From JBDGRJ01 sp042218065 (GTDB taxonomy: Bacteria > Patescibacteriota > Patescibacteriia > Magasanikbacterales > UBA922), in assembly GCA_042218065.1 (NCBI GenBank), contig JBDGRL010000044.1, positions 1 through 10,699 on the forward strand: a DNA stretch of 10,699 bases. The letters run 5' to 3'. Made by a program: the position numbers and the translations under genes. Below are positions 7,336 to 10,699 of this stretch, piece by piece; position 1 is the first letter of the stretch; each line of letters starts with the position of its first letter. Below the pieces are notes generated by a model. It was not told the origin of the DNA, did not search any database, and was given only the letters and a program-made list of their open reading frames with translations.

Positions 7336-7348
7336 GAATCTTACTAAA

Positions 7349-7377
7349 GTTTTTTAACGGTCTTCGAGACCGTTAAA
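7349..7377. repeat. Perfect 25-bp palindrome (TTTAACGGTCT, 3-base centre, inverted) with T-run
   Basis: The 11-base arm TTTAACGGTCT (7353-7363) is followed by TCG and its exact complement (7367-7377); GTT precedes it, making a T6 run on the left. No gene on either strand ends toward it: valS and the DHH gene both point away. On the plus strand the sequence after it is AATTATTAAA rather than a U-tract, so an intrinsic terminator is unlikely. An operator-type protein-binding site or the end of a mobile repeat fits better. Confidence 0.6.
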
Positions 7378-7481
7378 TTATTAAACCTAATTTTTAAGCT
7401 TTGGCTAAATTTAGTCAATTTTAGTTTTAACCACAAAACACGTTCCTACTAAATTAAGTGGAAAATAAATTTATGCATTTA

Positions 7482-7495
7482 GTTTTTCAACGGTC
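7482..7495 (+). repeat. Third copy of the GTTTTT(Y)AACGGTC motif
   Basis: GTTTTTCAACGGTC repeats, in direct orientation, the left arm of the palindrome at 7349-7362 (GTTTTTTAACGGTC) with one substitution. It ends 13 bp before the TTGACA -35-like hexamer of the DHH gene, a position where a bound regulator could act. Confidence 0.5.
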
Positions 7496-7508
7496 ACGTC
7501 TTCTGTGA

Positions 7509-7555
7509 TTGACAAATTAGATTACTTTTGATAAGTTGGAGTAATCAAGTTTAAT
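7509..7555 (+). promoter_or_regulatory. Candidate promoters of the DHH-family gene
   Basis: Two overlapping options are visible. The first is a consensus -35 TTGACA (7509-7514), a 17-bp spacer and a weak -10 TAAGTT (7532-7537), giving a leader of about 20 nt. The second is TTGATA (7528-7533), a 16-bp spacer and TTTAAT (7550-7555), 8 bp before the ATG, which would make a leaderless message with the same geometry as the bactofilin -10 box. No Shine-Dalgarno lies near the ATG; the only GGAG is more than 20 nt upstream. Confidence 0.45.
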
Positions 7556-7563
7556 AAATCAAG

Positions 7564-8721
7564 ATGTCACTTTCTAGAGCAGAACAAATACAAACTGTCA
7601 TTAATGACAAGGACGATTTCTTAATCACATTCAGGAAAGACGTCACTGGAGATGCTATCGCTAGTGCCTTGGCACTATCTCTATTTTTAGAAAAACACGG
7701 GAAAAATGCAGAAATAGTCGTTGACAATTTTTCCTTACCTAAAAAGTATCAGTTCCTAGAGGGAGCAGATAAAATACAATCGGGTTTTGAAGAGCTGCAA
7801 AATTTCATTATCGCTGCTAACATTAAAGACAGAGGGTTAAAGAATATAAGCTATGAAACTAAAGATGACGAGCTAAGGATATATATCAATCCAGAAGAAG
7901 GCATGCTTGACGAAACAGATTTAAGAGGAGTCAAGTCGGAATATAAATATGACTTAATTTTTACCGTAGATACTCAGAGTTTAGATGACTTGGGCGAAAT
8001 ACATGAAAAGCACTCAGATTTATTTCACACATTGCCTATAGTTAATATCGATCACAATAATGATAATGAACACTTCGGACACATTAACTTTATAGATATC
8101 ACATCAACATCTACCGTTGAGATGATCTATAACTTGATAAATAATATCTCCCCAGAATACTTAGAAGAAGATATAGCCACCAATCTACTCACAGGCCTAA
8201 TCAGCAAAACGAAAAGCTTCAAAGGACAGAATGTTTCACCGTCCACCCTCGACACTGCAGGTAAATTAATGAATTTAGGTGCAGATAGAGACTACATAGT
8301 AGAGAATTTATTCCGTACTCGCAGCGTAGCTGAACTAAAACTTTGGGGGCAAGCTTTGGCGCATTTGGAGAAAAACAAAGAAACAGGGTTAGTATGGACC
8401 ACTATCACAAGAGAAGACTTCTCTAGATCCGGCGCTACAAAAGAAAATGTTCCCGAAATCATAGAAGAGCTAATCCAAAACTCACCAGAAGCCAAATTAA
8501 TTCTTCTGCTATTTGAAGTCCCTAAAAGCGAAGGGGAAATTGAGGGTATTCTATCCGTAGACAGGTCTTACAATGCCAAACAAATCCTCAAGCCATACAA
8601 ACCACAAGGAAGCAAAACACAGGTTTTCTTCTCTCTTGAAAATAGCTCCTTAAAAACAGTAGAAGAAGAAGTTACTGAAAGAATAAACAGTTTTATAAAA
8701 GAGAGATACTCTAATTTCTAA
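7564..8721 (+). CDS. DHH/DHHA1-family protein (NrnA/RecJ-like) with degenerate catalytic motifs
   Basis: The 385-residue protein follows the plan of DHH phosphoesterases (nanoRNase / pAp phosphatase type). Motif I is in FRKDVTGDAIASALAL (23-38), motif II is VDT with Asp136, motif III is NIDHNNDN (DHN at 163-165) followed by FGHINFID, then STSTVEMIY, then LLTGLISKTKSF (208-219), and a C-terminal DHHA1-like domain. Most metal-binding positions are altered: the motif I His is Arg24 and its first Asp is Thr28, DHH is DHN, and the motif IV Asp is Lys215. The GGGH-type RNA-binding loop of DHHA1 is replaced (KPQGSKTQ, 346-353). Asp30, Asp136, Asp163 and His164 remain. The gap between motifs I and II is about 105 residues, longer than usual, implying an insertion. 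Hydrolase activity is therefore doubtful. It is monocistronic here and converges on the gpmI-like gene with a 14-bp gap. Confidence 0.82.
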   Translation: MSLSRAEQIQTVINDKDDFLITFRKDVTGDAIASALALSLFLEKHGKNAEIVVDNFSLPKKYQFLEGADKIQSGFEELQNFIIAANIKDRGLKNISYETKDDELRIYINPEEGMLDETDLRGVKSEYKYDLIFTVDTQSLDDLGEIHEKHSDLFHTLPIVNIDHNNDNEHFGHINFIDITSTSTVEMIYNLINNISPEYLEEDIATNLLTGLISKTKSFKGQNVSPSTLDTAGKLMNLGADRDYIVENLFRTRSVAELKLWGQALAHLEKNKETGLVWTTITREDFSRSGATKENVPEIIEELIQNSPEAKLILLLFEVPKSEGEIEGILSVDRSYNAKQILKPYKPQGSKTQVFFSLENSSLKTVEEEVTERINSFIKERYSNF

Positions 8722-8735
8722 CCTCCTCAATTACC

Positions 8736-10217
8736 TTATATTAACAGGTTGTCTCCATCTTTCTCCATTTTTTCGGGTATATCTATACCTAATAAGTTCA
8801 ACACCATAGGAGCAACATCTCTCAAGTCGCCGGTTGGCTTTGCTAAATTTATATTTCCTGCCGGTACTTTAGCTGAAGGAAAAGATAATCCTAGATATTC
8901 ATTGCATATAGCTGTCAGAGGCACATGCTTATACTCTGAATGACCGTTTATTTCTTGTTTATAATCAGATGTAATTACACTTATTCCACCTTGTACCATT
9001 ACATTTTCTACCAATTTTGATATTGATTTATCTATATTTTTTAAAGCCTTCTTTTTTTGTTTGTTTTTACGAAATCTTACGAAATCAGAAAATTCTACAA
9101 TAAATACCTCTTGCTCTTTTTTTTGTAACTTTTGAAGCAGTTTATTAGTTATCTTCTTTGAAGTTGAATCTTTTCCATTGTCAAAATAACTTTTTGAGAG
9201 CGAAATAGTTTCAACTTCTTCATGAGAGAAGGAATCTATTACATTACCCTTGAAGTAATAGTTCAAATATGGATGTTTCAAGCTGTCGGTTAAATAAAGT
9301 TGTGACAGGTCATTCTTATCTATAATTTCAGTTAAATTTTCGTGAAATATATTTCTTGAATATATAGATTCAACCGGCAAGTTCTTTTCATACTCCACCA
9401 AAGTAAAGACGTCTAAATCCTTATAGACCCGTTCAAAACTACAAACAGGAAGCGAGAATGATTTTACTAAATCACGCAGATGTCTACCTGAATGATCACA
9501 GAATATTAACGAGTTTTTTTGTTCTATAGTGATATCATCACTTTCACTATTTATTGCTATATCAAAATCACTCCTTTTTTTAGTAAATTGAATTAAATCA
9601 TCGAATTTAACTCCATATTCCGCCTCTGAATCAGTTAAAACATTATATATACTCTTCAACTCTTCGTAGCCCTCTTTTCTCTTAACGCTTTCAAGATTAA
9701 TCAAACTAACTAAACTAGCATTTTTTAGTTCCGTAATTTTTTTCTTTATCTTTCTGAGCTTCTGTCGATCTTGAACCGAGTCTAAAGAGTCTGAGTCTAC
9801 AACTATATGAAGAAAAGTTTGCGAATCACCAGTATCACTCAAATCCAAAAGTGCAAACAGGTGGTTCAATCTAAATACTTCAGTTAAAGAAACAAATAAA
9901 TGATTCTTAGAGTTTTGTTCTAATTTGCCCTCTATTTCTTGAACTTTTTGTTTATCAAAAAATTTTTCCGATTCAACCTGTGTACTAATTTTTTGCTCTA
10001 AAGGCAAAGCACTCCTGCCAGTCCCCAATATTCTATGTCCTAGCTTGCTATTTGTATGCATATTTTCTTTTGGCTCTGTTTTCAGCACCGTTGCAGGATA
10101 ATTACTTATAAACTCATTCAGGTTCGGAGTGTATTGTCGAAAATTTTCATTTCTATATACCCCAAAACCACTTAAAATTATCATTAACAAAGGAGTTTTT
10201 GGTGTCTCAATTTCCAT
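8736..10217 (-). CDS. Degenerate GpmI-like protein (phosphoglycerate mutase pseudoenzyme candidate)
   Basis: At 493 residues this is about the length of cofactor-independent phosphoglycerate mutase (about 510), and it can be followed against that family from end to end. It begins PLLMIILSGFG (family ILDGWG), has NSKLGHRILGTGRS (family NSEVGHxxIGAGR; Ser57 is the phosphate-carrying serine), HLFALLDLSD (119-128), TDSLKHPYLNYYFKGN (family TEKYAHVTFFFNGG, Lys kept), SDYKQE (418) for DHGNAE, and GDLRDVAPMVLNLLGIDIPEKM at the end. Changed positions include the metal-ligand Asp (Ser16), the metal-ligand His after NPD (EFSDFVRFRKN) and the His of DHGN (Tyr419). The VHSH and DGRDTPP substrate blocks are also lost. 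Ser57, Asp378, Asp418 and probably His426 remain. It lies 10 bp downstream of a normal gpmI. The homology call is firm; loss of activity is an inference; the role is unknown. Confidence 0.82.
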   Translation of the reverse strand: MEIETPKTPLLMIILSGFGVYRNENFRQYTPNLNEFISNYPATVLKTEPKENMHTNSKLGHRILGTGRSALPLEQKISTQVESEKFFDKQKVQEIEGKLEQNSKNHLFVSLTEVFRLNHLFALLDLSDTGDSQTFLHIVVDSDSLDSVQDRQKLRKIKKKITELKNASLVSLINLESVKRKEGYEELKSIYNVLTDSEAEYGVKFDDLIQFTKKRSDFDIAINSESDDITIEQKNSLIFCDHSGRHLRDLVKSFSLPVCSFERVYKDLDVFTLVEYEKNLPVESIYSRNIFHENLTEIIDKNDLSQLYLTDSLKHPYLNYYFKGNVIDSFSHEEVETISLSKSYFDNGKDSTSKKITNKLLQKLQKKEQEVFIVEFSDFVRFRKNKQKKKALKNIDKSISKLVENVMVQGGISVITSDYKQEINGHSEYKHVPLTAICNEYLGLSFPSAKVPAGNINLAKPTGDLRDVAPMVLNLLGIDIPEKMEKDGDNLLI

Positions 10218-10227
10218 AGTTCAAATT

Positions 10228-10699
10228 TTATAAATTAAGTATAATATCACCAGTCATATCCTCAGGCGAGTCTAAATCCATCAGTTTTAACAAGGTAGGT
10301 GCTATATCGGCTAACTTGCCTTGAGACATATTAGTATCATCAGGTAATTCTTCATCCACTATTATTAACGGAACCTTACTAGAAGTATGTTCAGTAACAG
10401 GATTACCATCAGAGGTGAGCATCTTTTCCGCATTTCCATGATCTGAGGTGATGACTACTCTTCCATCTTGACTAAGGCAGCAACTTACTATATCTCGAAC
10501 TTGCTTGTCCACTATGTCTACTGCCTCCTTAGCCGCACTTATATTCCCTGTATGTGCAACCATATCCGGATTGGGAAAATTCAAACAGATAAAATTATAC
10601 ACACCCTCTTGTAGATAAGTTTGCACTCTATTAGCAATCTTTTCTGCTTCCATCTCAGGTTTTTCAGCAAAAGTTTCTACATCATCGGACTGTATTAGC
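10228..10699 (-). CDS. gpmI: 2,3-bisphosphoglycerate-independent phosphoglycerate mutase, C-terminal part (5' end off window)
   Basis: GpmI interconverts 3- and 2-phosphoglycerate in glycolysis and gluconeogenesis using two metal ions (usually Mn). The frame stays open from the stop at 10228 to the window edge, giving 156 visible residues. The ATG at 10653 is internal, because the preceding in-frame residues TFAEKPEM match the family's ATYDLQPEM. Visible catalytic blocks are intact: NFPNPDMVAHTGN (metal-ligand Asp and His), ITSDHGNAEKM (Asp and His), EHTSSKVPLIIV (His), and the family-typical end GKLADIAPTLLKLMDLDSPEDMTG. Ten bp separate its stop from the degenerate GpmI-like gene, so both are probably on one transcript starting beyond the right edge. 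The N-terminal half, with the catalytic Ser, cannot be checked here. Confidence 0.95.
   Translation of the reverse strand, partial: LIQSDDVETFAEKPEMEAEKIANRVQTYLQEGVYNFICLNFPNPDMVAHTGNISAAKEAVDIVDKQVRDIVSCCLSQDGRVVITSDHGNAEKMLTSDGNPVTEHTSSKVPLIIVDEELPDDTNMSQGKLADIAPTLLKLMDLDSPEDMTGDIILNL

Larger units (their letters stand above)
7176..7563. other. Divergent intergenic region between valS and the DHH gene
   Basis: This 388-bp non-coding stretch is strongly A+T-rich at both ends with a GC-richer island in the middle (about 7271-7375). It contains a promoter-like pair facing valS, two candidate promoters facing the DHH gene, a long imperfect hairpin, a perfect 25-bp palindrome and repeated GTTTTT(Y)AACRGTC motifs, each listed separately. 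A small TGAGA/TCTCA inverted repeat (7180-7194) sits just before the valS ATG. The stretch 7381-7480 is plain A+T-rich sequence in which I see nothing definite. No conventional gene is supported here; one 25-codon ORF is discussed in the findings. Confidence 0.8.

Noticed and set aside
7330..7340. GGGTTCGAATC, resembling a tRNA T-loop
   Set aside because: The bases after it do not pair with those before it to form a T-stem, and no acceptor, D-arm or anticodon arm fits; it is explained by the hairpin's 3' arm.
7176..7340. T-box or other aminoacyl-tRNA-sensing leader for valS
   Set aside because: The hairpin lies upstream of the best promoter-like site for valS, no T-box bulge sequence is seen, and no specifier stem could be identified.
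7353..7377. Perfect palindrome as an intrinsic terminator
   Set aside because: Both flanking genes point away from it and no U-tract follows the stem on either strand.
8736..10653. One gpmI gene broken by a frameshift or stop into two pieces
   Set aside because: The downstream ORF contains its own N-terminal (ILSGFG, NSKLGH) and C-terminal (DVAPMVLNLLGI) family blocks, while the upstream one carries a complete separate C-terminus; these are two genes.
10228..10653. A short 141-residue gene starting at the ATG at 10653
   Set aside because: The frame is open to the window edge and the residues before the ATG match the conserved PEM region of GpmI, so the gene is truncated by the window, not short.

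Overview
The window is AT-rich, compact bacterial DNA carrying core genes, probably from a member of the Candidate Phyla Radiation (Patescibacteria). That placement is an inference. It rests on tight gene packing, the absence of recognisable Shine-Dalgarno sites before any visible start, the standard code (TGA is a real stop at 56-58), and a diacylglycerol-kinase-like protein that resembles, from memory, proteins seen in Parcubacteria-type genomes. Many proteins are rich in Asp and Glu, which would fit a saline habitat but does not prove one.

Layout. The left two thirds is transcribed on the minus strand. From right to left it carries valS, tyrS and argS, spaced by 6 and 5 bp and so almost certainly one aminoacyl-tRNA synthetase operon. 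After 104 bp with its own -10 box come a bactofilin, a small diacylglycerol-kinase-like protein and a tRNA-Leu(GAG) that begins 1 bp after the stop codon and runs off the left edge. A 388-bp divergent intergenic region (7176-7563) separates valS from a plus-strand DHH-family gene. It holds promoter-like sequences in both directions, a long GC-richer imperfect hairpin, a perfect 25-bp palindrome and several copies of an AACGGTC-type half-site. The DHH gene converges, with a 14-bp gap, on a minus-strand pair: a full-length but catalytically degraded relative of phosphoglycerate mutase, and upstream of it the 3' part of an apparently active gpmI that runs off the right edge.

How the genes relate. 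valS, tyrS, argS and tRNA-Leu serve translation, gpmI serves lower glycolysis, and bactofilin is a cytoskeletal polymer. The unusual theme is that three ORFs keep the fold signature of an enzyme family but have lost key catalytic residues: the GpmI-like protein (metal-ligand Asp and His and sugar-binding residues changed), the DHH protein (DHH to DHN plus three other motif changes) and the DAGK-like protein (GGDGT to GNDNT). All three are intact reading frames, so they look like maintained pseudoenzymes or re-purposed proteins rather than decaying pseudogenes. The GpmI-like protein, in tandem with the normal gpmI, is the most striking candidate for something undescribed.
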